This document shows, one piece after another, positions 11,001-22,405 of a stretch of 64,000 nt of DNA (positions within the stretch are counted from its first letter, which is position 1; each line of letters begins with the position of its first letter). Made by a program: the position numbers and the translations under genes. The notes under the pieces are model-generated. The model was given only the letters and a program-made list of their open reading frames with translations. It was not told the origin of the DNA and did not search any database. Source of the DNA: Torymus aiolomorphi (taxonomy: Eukaryota > Arthropoda > Insecta > Hymenoptera > Torymidae); assembly GCA_036365515.1 (NCBI GenBank), contig CM070874.1:63569583-63633582 (forward strand), written 5' to 3'.

Positions 11001-14000
11001 TTTTCCTTGGCGAGCTTCATAAGCGAACGCATCGCTTCGACCACGTCACGGCGGAGTTGCTTAATCGCTTGGATTGCGTCATGCGCCATAGTAATTTTGG
11101 ACGTCCCTTGATAGATTTGGGTACATCGCACCGGTGACTCTTTCAATGCTTGCACCAGCCTAAATGTGAAAATAATAAATATATTTTTATTATTTTTCCG
11201 GCAATTTAAGCATTTCTTTAAAGTTCAAAGAAACTTTGATAGAAGTACAAAACAATGAATATTAATGATTAGAAGTAGAATTAAAGCTGGTATCATCTCA
11301 CCTTATAAGGCCACCATTTTTATTTTTATGTGAATGAGCAGTAAAAGCACCAACACTCATAAAGTCATACAATCCGCATTTGTTTAGTGTATCATTATGA
11401 ACCCACATTCTTTGTAAATGCAAATTCAAAGGAGCAAACTCTAACGATCTGTCATTTTTTCGCGATGATTGTTTGAAATAACTTCCTGTAAATTAAGTTT
11501 TGATTTATGAGATTTTGATTAATAATATTGTCATTTTAGATAAGTTTTAAAAAATTTGAACGAAATTTCACCCTTACCCTTAAAGGCAGCCAAATTTTCT
11601 TTAGCTTGAGAATACGAATGCAACAGATGCAAGTGTCGATCAAGAAGTTCAACTTGTTTCGTATGCCAGGGTTCGCGCAATTCCCCCATACCGGCCACTT
11701 CTTGTAAAAGCTCCTTTTCTTCTTGTATCCAAATTCCTCTGCAAATTTTCAAACACGGTATACATTAATATAGACATAGGATCTATGTAAATCAACATGA
11801 TTTCGCATGGAAAATTTGACTTACAATAATTGCTGTGGAAATTGGAAGCACAATTTACTTTCAGCCATTGTTTCGTGTACGCAAATATCACCACCCAAAC
11901 CAGAATGAAATCTGCACACATTATAAAGATAACAATGATAAATATAGCCGCTTAACGTTACGCCGTTCTACTTAGAAACAAGTGCTAATCTTATTTTATA
12001 ACGATTTTATTTTAGAAAAAACATAATTATTTTTCCGTGTAAATGCTATAGTAATTTAACTTTAAACACACCTGTAAGTTTGGATATGAGGATTGGCAAA
12101 TAGAAGTTTCAATTGTCCCTGATGTGGAAGCTTAATTTTTGTACCCAATCTTGGAGGAAGTGATTGTGAACGTCTGTGACAAAACATTTGATTGGAGGTA
12201 CTTGGCACATTTCTAGAAGGCGTACTTTCAGTACTGTTTCCCTTGTCTTCTGCTTCTAAATTCCAAACATTGATTGTTAGGAAACCCACAGTTGTAGCCT
12301 TTGCACTCTTCAGAGGTATTCTTAATCTAAAAAAAATTCAATTCATATTATTTATAATAAAAAATAAAAAATTGTCTTTTTAAGTATGAACGTATCTTTT
12401 CTTCAAATTTCGCATTATTTTTAAATTATTGATTATGACTAAAAGAGCCTGACCCATTTATGTCAATTTTAGTTTACAGTAGGTAATATTTTTTAAAGTA
12501 GCTTTTGATTCTCCTTTGTCAGGTCTCGTTAGAAAAAAAATGAGATTTTCATAATAATCACGTTTTTCCGCGTAAAATTTAAAATCTCGCTAGATCGAAT
12601 TCTGACAAATCCAAGATGACGTTCCCATCGTATAACGAAAGAAAAATGATTCGTAGTCACGCTGAGAAAGGTCAGAAGTCAATTTTCGCTCAATTACGTA
12701 AATTGCGGGAAAGTTGAGTGATCCCATAAACGACAGCATTCCAGCAAGATTTTCTAATACCCTCGTCAAACAGATTTTCATAAATTTAGGTACGGTAATT
12801 TTGGTATATACCATTATTTAAGGACGAAAATTATACACATTGAAAAATTAATACGTATTATTTCAGTAATAATACTCGACGTTACCGGAGCTATACCGAG
12901 TTTCAAATTAAATTCATTAAATTTCTTGGATTCTGGAGTACAAGATTTTGACCCCTTTGACTGACGTTTATGTACGCGCATTTAGCAAGGCGATTCTCTA
13001 CTAGCTCCAGCGTTGTTTTTCCGCTGCGCTATTTACATGCGCGCTAACTTATTCAAGCGTATACTCGACACAAAACACGCGCGTTGACAAGCTCGCCATT
13101 GTGTAATCCATCTCTTTGATAGCGGAGCATTAGCTAACGTTACTTTTTGTAAGGAGAGTATATGCACTGAAAATGAAGGCACATGCGATGCTGTAGAAGA
13201 TTCTGATTACCTCATTGAATCTAATTACAAAAGAGATTTTAAAAGCGACTGAAACTAGGCGTTCCATTTACGGTGCGGCGCGGTGAGAAAATAATAACTC
13301 TCGGTGTATACAGAAGAAAAAAAAATTTTCTGAGTTTCAGGTGTTACTCATTTCTTAAGAAAAATACTAAAGCGGTGACGTATTAGTCAGTGTCATTATG
13401 CCATAGTAATTGGCTATTATACCATATAGAAGGATACGTAGATCAAGCAAGGCAATCAATAATCTAATCCTTGTTTCGAGCAATTACACAAATTCTCGAT
13501 TCATGCTATCTTAATCTTGCGAGGCACAGAATTGTAATACATTTTTGTTTTACCTCTACGCTTTAACAAATAGTATTAAGATTGTATTGGTTTACACAGT
13601 CCAAGTTGCAAGTTAGTATTACTAAAGATTACACAGCCCCACAAAAAAATTAATAGGTTCTGTGCATTAGATTGGACCACCATATCTCGGTGTATTTTGG
13701 ATCCCTAAACACGATTCCAAGGTCAAAATTTGTCCACCACGTCTGAATTTTGAGATATCTAAGGTATAAGATTTTTGAGATATCTTAAAAAACAAGGCGA
13801 AAAATTTTTTTTATTCATTTTTCGAAACCTAAATGCGTGAATTTTGAAAACTCTCATATAACTCTTAAAATCCATTCTTTATTTTTATTTCGAAATTCAC
13901 GCATTTAGGTTTCGGAGACAAAAAATTGTAGAAGGATGATTCAAAATTAGTTTTGAAGGGCACAAGCAATGACACATTATTTTGCAGAAAAATTGAATAA

Positions 14001-17000
14001 CAACATTTTTTTCGACTTGCTTTTTAAGATATCTAAAAAATCTTCTACCTTAGATATCTCAAAATTCAGACGTGGTGGACCAATTTTGGTCTTGGAATCG
14101 TGTTTAGGGGGCCAGAATTACACTGAGATATGGTAGTCCAATCTAATGCACAGAACCTTTTATTTTTGTATGGGGCTGTGTTATCGACAATTACTTATCG
14201 AATATTATTTATTACTTTTTACTTGATAAGTTTATATAAAAATACATTCTATCCGTGTAGTTCAATTCCTCAAAATATTCTGATCTTCAATGATCATATG
14301 TGAAATTATCATTCTCCCTTCAACTTCTCGTTAACAAAAGAACCTCACCTCGGCGTGTCTTGCACGGCACTAAAGGTCATGATGGCACTGCCGATCGGCG
14401 TCGCCGTCTGGCTGACGCGCTCGCGCACGTCGTACGCGGCTATCCTCAGCCGGCACTCGGGTGTGATGCCATCGCTCGCCCTGAAGCTGACGGTCGTGAG
14501 GAAGCCCGGATTACTGCTGCGCTCCACCACCTCGGTGCGCGCGTACTTCACCCAGGTTTTGGCGTGGAGCGTCTGCACGTCGATCTCGAGGACAGGATTT
14601 GGCGGCCGGCCGTGGCCATCGCAAAGCAGGTTGTCGCAGGCTAGCGAGATCTCGCACATCGGGATCTCTGCTGGGTCTATAGTGGGTTGGTGTGGTTATT
14701 TAGGTGTTGTTTTTTTTCTATACTTTAGGTAATGTATGATGATAATGGATATAAGGCTTTTGAGAAACTTATTTATTAAAAATATTCATCATTTGTTTTA
14801 AAATATGATAACCAAATATTAGTTCTAACATTTATAAATGTTGTGTGAAATTTCGAAAAGCTCTTGGGATAAAGTTTGATTAGGATAGAATAGACCATCT
14901 AAAGATATAAAAGCTTATCAAGACGGAAAATGTTCTCTGTGGGGTATCTGTAAAACTGAACAGGCAAGTGATGCCTCGAACGATTACTGACGTCATTTTG
15001 TCGTCACGGCATTTTTAGTGGTAGTGATTTGACGTCAAGCCAGTACCGGATTATAACTAACTTACACACATTTCTTTTTAACATAATCAATCTATATTAA
15101 TAGACTTTTTTAATTTAAACTTTACATTGATTGTGTTCTTTCTGAGTTACGTGTTCAAAAAATTTATACGTCGTAAAAGTTTTGAATTGTAAAGGATTTA
15201 AATTTACATATATATTCATTAAAATATGAAATTCTCAAAAGATAAGAAAGCTCTTTCATCGCATAAACTATTTTGCTAAAATTTTTAAATATGACAGACA
15301 AACTTGTCTTTATAGATTGATCGTTGACATCTACATTTTATGAAATGCTATAAAGTCTTTCGTAAGTAGAACTATCTATGCTCTTATAAACTGACGACAA
15401 TGCCTTACATATGAGCAATTTTTATTAATCTTTATCCAGTCTATACACTACAGTCATAAAACGTCTTCCAATGACCGACATAAACAAAGATCGGTAAAAA
15501 TATTTAAAATTACTCAAATTATATTAACTCTTATCTACTACCCAAATAAAAAGAAACCCCGCTAAATTATAGTATAAAATAATTTTCAAACTTAACGTGC
15601 ACTTGCCAAGCAGCAATAACCTCTAATAAAGCAAAACGGGCGAATTAAATCCGATCCGCTTTACGCGCAAAAAGAAAAAAAATCTCAAGATATCCCGCTA
15701 CACACATTACACGAGTATAATAACATACGAGTAACGCAAAACCAACCTGTGGTGATGCCCCGCTTGAGTCTCAGCATCTGTATGTCGGTGTCGTGCTTAT
15801 GGCCGCTGGTCGCCTCCATTCGCTGCCTGAGCGCGAGCAGCTGACTGCGCATGCATTCATAGCTGGCCAACTGCAGCGCCTGCAGCCAGCTGTCTCTCTC
15901 CTCCGAGGAATTGGCGCCGAGCTGCTGATAGACGCCGCCGTCGAACACTGTGGATGTACAGATAGATCATGCATATAGACACGCTAATGATGACGGTTTC
16001 ATTTGTTATACGAAGCTGCGTATGCTACTGCTCGCGTCGTAAGTACTATATAGATTGAACGACCGGCGATTATTCCGCGCGGTCGCGCGTACAGTACGGC
16101 CTATTGCACTTTTTTAACCGCTGGTCGTTTGAGCGTCGCGGGGTCTTTCGTAGATAGCGAGTTTAACTGATAGTCTTTTATTGGCGGGATGGATTTTAAA
16201 AACGTTAAATGGACGAAGACGACGTCTTTTTGCACTGTAAGAGGACTTGGGTGATGTTTTCTGATTTAAATATGTTATACTTGAGATGCAGAGTTTTTGA
16301 AAGAAAAAGGAACTAGATTCAAAATACTGTTATATAGGAGAATACAGTCGTGGGAATTTCAATGTTCTCACTGAATGGCGCGCGTATTATTACTGAGCTA
16401 GATACTAGACAGCACGCGAGACTTAATATTCTACATTCTGCTTTTAAATTATCATACGTACGATTCTAAACACGGATATCTTTTCAGTCCATTTAATGCT
16501 TGGAACACAACACAGTGTGCTCGGAAGCTCGTAATTAACACCAGCCCATGCTAATCAGTGTATGTTGCAGTGATACTTTGAAAGACTTATCAAAAGAGCA
16601 AAAAATACTCTTTCCTCGTGGTTTTTACACGAATTATTTTTAAAAATAAACGCATAACTCACCGAATTTAGTAATATTAAGAACAACATTGGAAATGAAT
16701 AAAAAGCAATTTAAAATGTACTTTATCTTTTCAGATAATTTCTATCTGTTCGACAAATGCAGAAAACAATTGATTTACTATGCTATATTTATTTGAAAAC
16801 TACTTATAAAGGAAACATAAATTGTCATGTTTACAAAGGAAACTTACTGTCATTTCCGTAACCTATATACACATGAGTCTAAACAGACTTTCCAACCTCT
16901 ATTACAAAACTCTATAATTAAAAGACAACATCACGGACAGGGGTCGTCGTCTTTGGAAATATTTTAATTTTCATCTTCAGCGAGCTATTTTAAAATCAAA

Positions 17001-18164
17001 CAAGGGAAGAGAGTTGTACTCACCAATGCTGAACCCGTAGGGTATCTGATTCGTCGGCGGCTCAACTCGCACGGAGAACTGCTCGAGTATGATGACGCCG
17101 AGGGGCTCGGACCACTGCTCGCGCGACTTGAAGTAAAATAGGAGATTCCCGCGGAGCCGGCACCATCGCTCGAGGCTTACTGGCAATGCGAGAGCGAGAG
17201 AGAAAAAAAGATCCGGCGTTATTATAACAGCTCGCCGTCGGCGTATATATATACACCGCTGGCCTTTTCGGTTTATGAAGAGAAAAAAATGATGGAAAGT
17301 GCAGCGCTGTAGGCTCTTTTCGTGATGCACGCACACTTTTCGAGAGGAAAGAGTAGCTTTAAGGATTTTTCGGTAAAGAGAAGGATGTATATATATATAT
17401 GAAGGCATGTAACGAGCTAGCGCAGCTAGAAAAATATACATATAAGGCCGAGGAATGATTGTTTTTTCTACGAGTTCGGTGGATGTGAAAGTCGTTTGAT
17501 TGATAGGAAGGATTTTTTTTTTCTGAACTAAAATGCTTATCAAATTGATTACTGAGTTTGAGAAATGCCGCATGTAGGATAACGAGTTTTTCAAACTAGA
17601 ATGAAAGTAATGCGACAACTTTCGTAATATGCTGTTCGGTGCAAAATGTAAGAAACAAAATTTTGAACGGGATTTTGAACTTTCACATCCTCTTTAATTT
17701 TTGAGGAAAAATCAAAAATTTGCTTTTTTCCTGGGCTGACCCAGATAAACACTTGTTTTGTTAACATATATTTTATTCAGTGCCCGTAAATATTGGAAGA
17801 GTCATATTTCTTCATGAAATACGAATCTCTCGTAAATTGTAAATTCTATTAATTAAAAATATGCATATTTCACTGCATATTTAAGCTTAAAATTAAAACA
17901 TCTATCAAATAAAAGAAGTGATTCATTTTAGCTGAAAAAAGATCTTTTGATTCTTCCTCGAACAAAGTATAAAAAAAAAAAAAAAATACGAAACGTAGAA
18001 AAAATACACGAAAACTATACACTAAAAAAGAGAGTTAACAAAGTTATATGAACGTGCTGCCGACACTCCCATGCGAATTAATAAACGCACAAGCCCAAAT
18101 AAAAGCATGCACTGGCAAAAGTGGAAACAGAGAGCCATAGTCTCTCTATACACACGCAGACGTA

Positions 18165-18196
<32 letters not shown>

Positions 18197-21100
18197 GAAA
18201 GACGCTATACGTCGTACAGTAGAGCACCGCATATATATACATGTATATATACGTACATCACACCACCGAAAACTACGCTGCTGCTGGCGCAGGCCGCATG
18301 CAAAATAATGCAGGCACGGCGGCGGCTCGCGCGACATACAAAACGTTATAGGCTTTATTGTGTACGGAGAGGTCGCGCGATATCTGTATGTGCATGTGTG
18401 TTTGCCCAGTCGTGGTGTGTGCTTCAGATACACGCGCGCGAATGTGTGTGGGTCAACCACATGCTGCGGAAATGCCAGCGTGATGCGTCCCTTTCGAAAA
18501 CCCGGTGTCTGGTGGCAAACCTCTTGCGTAATGTGTTGTTGAACTCGTGTTATTTGGGTGAAGTGGATGTGAGTTTAAGAACATGGAGAAGTTACGGAAG
18601 ATGGAAATTTATATACGAGAATTGATTGATTTTTCATTGTCGTTGTTATTAGAGTTACGAATGAACGCGTGAACAGCAAACAGTAATAATGAATTGCAAT
18701 CGTAATTGCATATACGTCCAACTAACTTTTATATAGAAAACCCATTCGTTTGAAAACAAAAATGTTATTGGAATATGTGAAAAGTCAATTTACATAGTTA
18801 AAAGTTATATTTTTAAATTTCACAGGCGCAAAAATATAAATGAGCATTATTGTTTTGAAGCTGAGAAAAATCAATAAGTTGAAATTTGTTTGATAGTTGT
18901 TTGATTTTACGTCCGTAATTTATTTTTAGAGTGTGTTTATCAGAACAGGCCACACTTACAGTGCCGCTAGAAATACATGACTCTATTGATTCTAAATATT
19001 TAAAAAATAGTCCATTTCTGTGGAAGTAATGGATATTTATAGTGTAGTCTACACTCTATTTCCATTTTTAAAATATAAATAAGTGTTTGTTATCATGGTA
19101 TAAAAAACAACCTATCTAAAGGTAAAAATAGATTTATAGATATAGTACATCACACGTAAAAAAACAAAAAGAGTATACCTATTGTTAAAAAATAATGATT
19201 ACGAGTTACTCATTCACCATGTTCTTAATTTTGAGTGAAAGAAACTTACTAATTACCAATTCGTCTTTCATTCTATAAAGCTATAATTCAAGTCTCTATC
19301 ACGGAATTCGAGCTGAAAAAACTTGCGATTCTTTATCGTTTTCCATCATGGCAAAATGGCAAAATTCCACGAAAAAATTCAGCAATCTATATGTGAAACG
19401 TTCCAACCAATTGCGTTTGAACTTACTTTGATTGTATATATATCTGTTCTCTTACACTCGGTGATGGCAAATTTGCTCAAAGTGCTGTTTGTGTGTAACC
19501 AAACCGACGCTTTGAATAAAGTTTACTTCACATTTTATCGCTACTCGTGTGTTTACTTTCGTTCAGTCAAATTGAGCAGTGAAGCGCTGCGGCAACGGAT
19601 TTACGCAAGTCTTTGGTCAGAGTGAAAAATATGAAGTAAACTCTGGGCACGACTGACGGCGAGGCTTGTTTTTTTTCCTAAGTACTGCAACCACGAGGTG
19701 TTAGACAATAAACTCCGAGGTGTGTTAGTTGCGGAAGAATCCAAGGGCTCGACGGTGAGGAGTGTCGAAGGGTGATATTGTCAGGCTGGGGCATTCCTCT
19801 CAAACAGATAATATTCAGAATTTTCCTTGGTGGCTAGTAAATTATATTAAATGTTAATAGCGGCTTGAATTTGTTTTGCGAAAAAAATTGTTAGACCATT
19901 AAATTTTTCAAAATTACTGAAATAAATTTAAAAAAACAACGAAAACTCTATTATTAATTAACTTTATCAGAACCTTGAAATTTTTTTCGTATGTTATCTA
20001 TATAAAACCGTGTGATATACTACAAAGATTTCTTTCGAGCTGATAACAATCGTATAACAAATATTAAAAACAGAAGAGTTGTTAAAAAGATAAGGAATTT
20101 TAATTGAAATTTATTTAAAAATAGTAACAAAAGCTGTAAGAATGATTAAATTTACCAAAATAGCGCAATCAATGAAAGAAAAAGTAAAGAATAAAAACTT
20201 ATTGAGAGAAGTGTCCCAGCCAGAAAACTAGTAAAATTCGCTCGATGGTACCTTTACTCGTGCTGGCTGAAACGCAACTGAAGTCTCGCAGAGTCTTATG
20301 TGTTTTTTGTCCCTTTTGTTTTTTGCTGTCAAGTTTTTTACCTGTACCTGGAAATTTTACGGAGGTACTGATTGTTATTAGCCATGCCCCGTATATACAA
20401 GTTTATTAAAAAAAACAGGTTTATTATGACACTTAAGATTTATGAGCCGATCCGGGAATCCTTTAAAGTTCCCGCGTTAAGAGGATTCGGAGCATTATCC
20501 AATTCCTACTTTACCCACATTTGCTTTTGCAAAATTTATGTATGACTAAATTATTAACATTTCATTAAACGCATTAGAAATTATACAATTATAAATAAAT
20601 ATAAAAAACAACATCCATGTAAAAAATACTTGATTGGCAACGAAAGTTATCGTCTTTTTGTAAATAAAATATTAGAAGTTATGAAAGAAATCATGTTTCC
20701 ACTGAAGCCTTAATTTTTACGTTATGCCATAACGTAAATTAGATTTTAGAATATAGTTAAAGTGAATTAAAAACTGTTAATCGTGTTAATGCTTGTAAAA
20801 TAACGGCAAAATTGAAAATTAAAATGTCGGTAAAACAGGATAATCGGTGTACACTCACAGGCATGTATGTATATAGGTACAAAATTTCCATCGCATCATA
20901 AATCGATTTTCTCAAAGTTAAGGTAAAGTAATTGTGTTACTGCAATAGATTAATTTTAGACATAATATGAATTAGATTATTTAGGTCGTGACAAGTATTT
21001 GATGGACTAAATTTACAATGCCACACTTTTGACGCGAAACGACGTGACCTTTCAGTTGGCCTTTTCGAATCGTTTCACTTCAATTACCTCCACCAACTTG

Positions 21101-22361
21101 TAATTTTAGAATGATGGATTTGGTATACAAAAGTTTAAACGTTTAATTTGGGGTAAGATTTTTTTAAGCATTGATTAGAAAATTAATAATATTTAGTTAG
21201 CAAATATTGTTTTTTGCTGTCTTTAGAAAAATATATAGTTTAGTTTTATCTGCACATTTTATACAATATTACCTGAAATAATTAATTTCTCATAAATATT
21301 TAACACCTATTAATTTATTATAATAAACTTGTATTTCTATTCTGTAATATTTAATAATAACGAATTAACTTTTAAATAAAACAAAATTTTTCTTACTCCT
21401 ATCGTTTACGTAATTATATAATATTATAATAGAAAGTTTGTTTTTCTTTATAGAAAATTTTACTGAGACATGGCGGTTTGAAATTTTATTTTTAGTAAAT
21501 CTAGACTCTACAGCTATAGTAATACTATTTACCTTGGAAACGGCCGATTTGTTGTAGTATGTAAAAGTATAAGATTGCATATTAAAAAGTATAAGAATAA
21601 TAGTTATAAAAAATTACGTTAAAAAATGGTAGTCAACATGCCATTTCAGTGTAAAATTTGTTTTATATAATATGTGAAAAAAATTATCTAGCAGCTAATG
21701 GCATAATACTAATATAAAGACATTGAATTTTAGGAAAAACATTGGTTCATCAAAAGTATAGTGGATCAAAATATACATTCCAACATTTATAAAAACAATC
21801 TGGAAATATTTATTTGTAAAAAACATTAAATGTCATATTTAACTCGTGCAAAAAATCTATACATAGCTTCATAATATACTTGAACTATCAAAAATTACTT
21901 TCAATTCAACTATATAATCCTAAGACACAAAAATTTCTAAAACAAACATAATTTAAAGATTTTAAGTTCATAATAAATTTGTCTATCATACGTCATTTTT
22001 GCTAAAATATCAAAATATCTAACATTCTAAACAACTGATGTCCAACTAAAAAAATTATTTAGTCCTGCACTTCATTTTTAGGAATGAGGCTAAATGTTAC
22101 TGCGCATAAGTATGAGAACATGCAGCTGTTCTATTAACTATATGACATATGATTCATTGACTTGTGAACATAAAAAATGAACGCATAATATAAGCATTCC
22201 TTGGATTCAAGATATATACATATATAAAAGTACAATGACTTACTCTCTGTTCTACGAAAGAAGCCCTCTTGACGCTCTCGAACATAAAGTATACCTTCCT
22301 TCTCAAATTTCTGTGAAGGCTGAGTAGCCAGAGTCATCAGCTCTTGCTTGTTAAACCTCAT
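7938..22361 (-). CDS. Inpp4: Inositol polyphosphate 4-phosphatase (INPP4 type), complete 15-exon gene
   Basis: The enzyme family removes the 4-phosphate of PtdIns(3,4)P2, limiting PI3K/Akt and endosomal signalling at membranes. Fifteen exons with consistent phases sum to 3819 nt (1272 residues plus stop). Exons 1-3 (about 1-158) form a PH-like domain ([38 protein letters not shown]). Exons 4-5 hold a C2 domain ([16 protein letters not shown]-like strand, [10 protein letters not shown]). Exons 5-8 carry family blocks such as [29 protein letters not shown] and [15 protein letters not shown]. Exons 9-10 are helical and then contain an Asp/Asn/Glu/Lys-rich insert. Exons 11-13 hold [11 protein letters not shown] and [12 protein letters not shown]. 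Exon 14 has the CX5R catalytic loop CKSAKDRT (Cys1190-Arg1196). The stop follows [11 protein letters not shown]. Vertebrate INPP4A/B are shorter (under about 1000 residues) and lack the PH-like start. The first in-frame ATG after an upstream in-frame TAG is at 22361. It is head to head with Prune. Confidence 0.93.
8178..8445 (-). CDS. Inpp4: INPP4 exon 14 (active site)
   Basis: It contains [20 protein letters not shown] then [20 protein letters not shown]. The CX5R loop is Cys1190 to Arg1196 with the family-specific KSAKD filling. The acceptor is TGTCATAG and the donor CAG followed by GTAATT. Confidence 0.95.
8518..8840 (-). CDS. Inpp4: INPP4 exon 13
   Basis: The acceptor AATTTTCAG and donor GTATGT bound it. 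It includes [20 protein letters not shown], the family's P-V-FNxGINExQxLAE block just before the active site. Confidence 0.9.
8926..9143 (-). CDS. Inpp4: INPP4 exon 12
   Basis: [20 protein letters not shown] then [20 protein letters not shown] matches the INPP4 catalytic half. The acceptor is AAATTAG. The donor GTACGT at 8925 is chosen over the later GTACAC because it keeps phase with exon 13. Confidence 0.88.
9357..9664 (-). CDS. Inpp4: INPP4 exon 11
   Basis: The acceptor TTTACATAG and donor GTAATG bound it. [20 protein letters not shown] and [12 protein letters not shown] match the family's pre-catalytic helices. It reads in phase into exon 12 ([13 protein letters not shown]). Confidence 0.9.
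10012..10528 (-). CDS. Inpp4: INPP4 exon 10 (acidic/Asn-rich insert plus conserved block)
   Basis: It opens with a low-complexity Glu/Asp/Asn/Lys stretch ([26 protein letters not shown]). The conserved [20 protein letters not shown] block follows, then [12 protein letters not shown], then a polar tail to the GTATGT donor. The insert helps explain the greater length than vertebrate relatives. Confidence 0.88.
10598..11159 (-). CDS. Inpp4: INPP4 exon 9 (helical region)
   Basis: This is the largest exon at 562 nt. Long amphipathic helices ([20 protein letters not shown]) are followed by a polar stretch. The acceptor is CACATTTAG and the donor GTATAA; it ends in phase 0 at FVIFPE. Confidence 0.88.
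11302..11485 (-). CDS. Inpp4: INPP4 exon 8
   Basis: It encodes [20 protein letters not shown] followed by LHLQRMWV, one of the best conserved INPP4 blocks, and ends GGLIR before GTGAGA. The acceptor is TTTACAG. It was not obvious as an open frame and is assigned from splice phase plus conservation. Confidence 0.9.
11578..11738 (-). CDS. Inpp4: INPP4 exon 7
   Basis: It encodes [20 protein letters not shown] then [20 protein letters not shown], matching the Glu-rich helix and WxSxxxQ-type segment of the family. The acceptor is ATTTGCAG and the donor GTAAGGG; phases 2 in and 1 out fit. Confidence 0.9.
11825..11911 (-). CDS. Inpp4: INPP4 exon 6
   Basis: This is a short 87-nt exon between TGTGTGCAG and GTAAGTC. 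It encodes [20 protein letters not shown] then CFQFPQQLL, a conserved INPP4 block ([14 protein letters not shown] in relatives). Confidence 0.92.
12072..12326 (-). CDS. Inpp4: INPP4 exon 5 (end of C2 domain)
   Basis: It starts after TTTTTTTTAG with [20 protein letters not shown], the last C2 strands, then a Ser/Thr/Asn-rich linker, then [15 protein letters not shown]. The donor is AG followed by GTGTGT. From this exon on, codon use is AT-rich. Confidence 0.88.
12327..14348 (-). other. INPP4 intron 4, hosting a foldback element
   Basis: This intron is 2022 bp, much longer than the neighbouring 69-347 bp introns. It contains the 549-bp foldback at 13632-14180. The rest shows no exon I can support. 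Confidence 0.7.
13632..14180. repeat. Foldback MITE with TTA target duplication
   Basis: The ends are CACAGCCCCA... and ...TGGGGCTGTG, flanked by TTA on both sides (13629-13631 and 14181-14183). The arms of about 200 bp share GGTTCTGTGCATTAGATTGG, ATATCTCGGTGTA-like and TTGAGATATCTAAGGTA blocks in inverted order, with a second pair CTAAATGCGTGAATTT and its complement near the centre. A 3-bp TTA duplication is usual for PIF/Harbinger-type DNA transposons, so a Tourist-like MITE is possible. It has no coding capacity. Confidence 0.8.
14349..14676 (-). CDS. Inpp4: INPP4 exon 4 (C2 domain)
   Basis: The acceptor CCACTATAG and donor GTGAGG bound it; the phases fit both neighbours. [42 protein letters not shown] and [13 protein letters not shown] are C2-domain strands. 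Residues are about 159-267. Confidence 0.92.
15747..15947 (-). CDS. Inpp4: INPP4 exon 3 (end of PH domain, linker)
   Basis: The acceptor ACATCCACAG and donor GTTGGT bound it. [19 protein letters not shown] is the PH C-terminal helix with its Trp. [13 protein letters not shown] and LRLKRGITT form a linker into the C2 domain. It is GC-rich at third positions. Confidence 0.88.
17024..17179 (-). CDS. Inpp4: INPP4 exon 2 (PH domain core)
   Basis: It follows acceptor CATTGCCAG and ends before [28 protein letters not shown] followed by LGVIILE is a textbook PH-domain beta2-beta4 pattern. Third positions are strongly GC-rich, unlike exons 5-15. Confidence 0.9.
17180..22243 (-). other. INPP4 intron 1 (5.1 kb)
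   Basis: No exon is recognised. It has a GC-richer part near 17.2-17.4 and 18.1-18.5 kb with (TA)n at about 18167-18193, then AT-rich sequence. An open frame at 19323-19625 on the plus strand has no recognisable family. Confidence 0.6.
22244..22361 (-). CDS. Inpp4: INPP4 exon 1 (residues 1-39)
   Basis: It encodes [20 protein letters not shown] then [17 protein letters not shown] and ends AGAACAGAGA followed by GTAAGT, phase 1. The exon probably extends 5' to an acceptor (TTTCCAG) at 22412. An in-frame TAG just upstream fixes this ATG as the first in-frame start. Confidence 0.88.
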
Positions 22362-22372
22362 CTTGATAACAA

Positions 22373-22405
22373 TTACCACATCCTTTGCAACCTATTGCAG
22401 TGCAT
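22373..22405 (-). other. Upstream ORF in the INPP4 5' leader
   Basis: ATG CAC TGC ... TGG TAA is 10 codons plus stop. The stop is 11 nt before the INPP4 start codon and in a different frame from it. It lies inside the inferred leader exon (acceptor at 22412). If transcribed it could lower translation of the main ORF. Confidence 0.5.

Noticed and set aside
14300..14732. Plus-strand open frames over the INPP4 C2 exon
   Set aside because: They are antisense shadows of a GC-rich exon whose minus-strand frame matches the C2 domain.
18071..18625. 184-codon plus-strand open frame in INPP4 intron 1
   Set aside because: It runs through a TATATA tract and CpG-rich sequence, shows Ile-Tyr runs and no family pattern.
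19323..19625. 100-codon plus-strand open frame
   Set aside because: No recognisable domain, splice context or homologue; AT-rich intron of INPP4.
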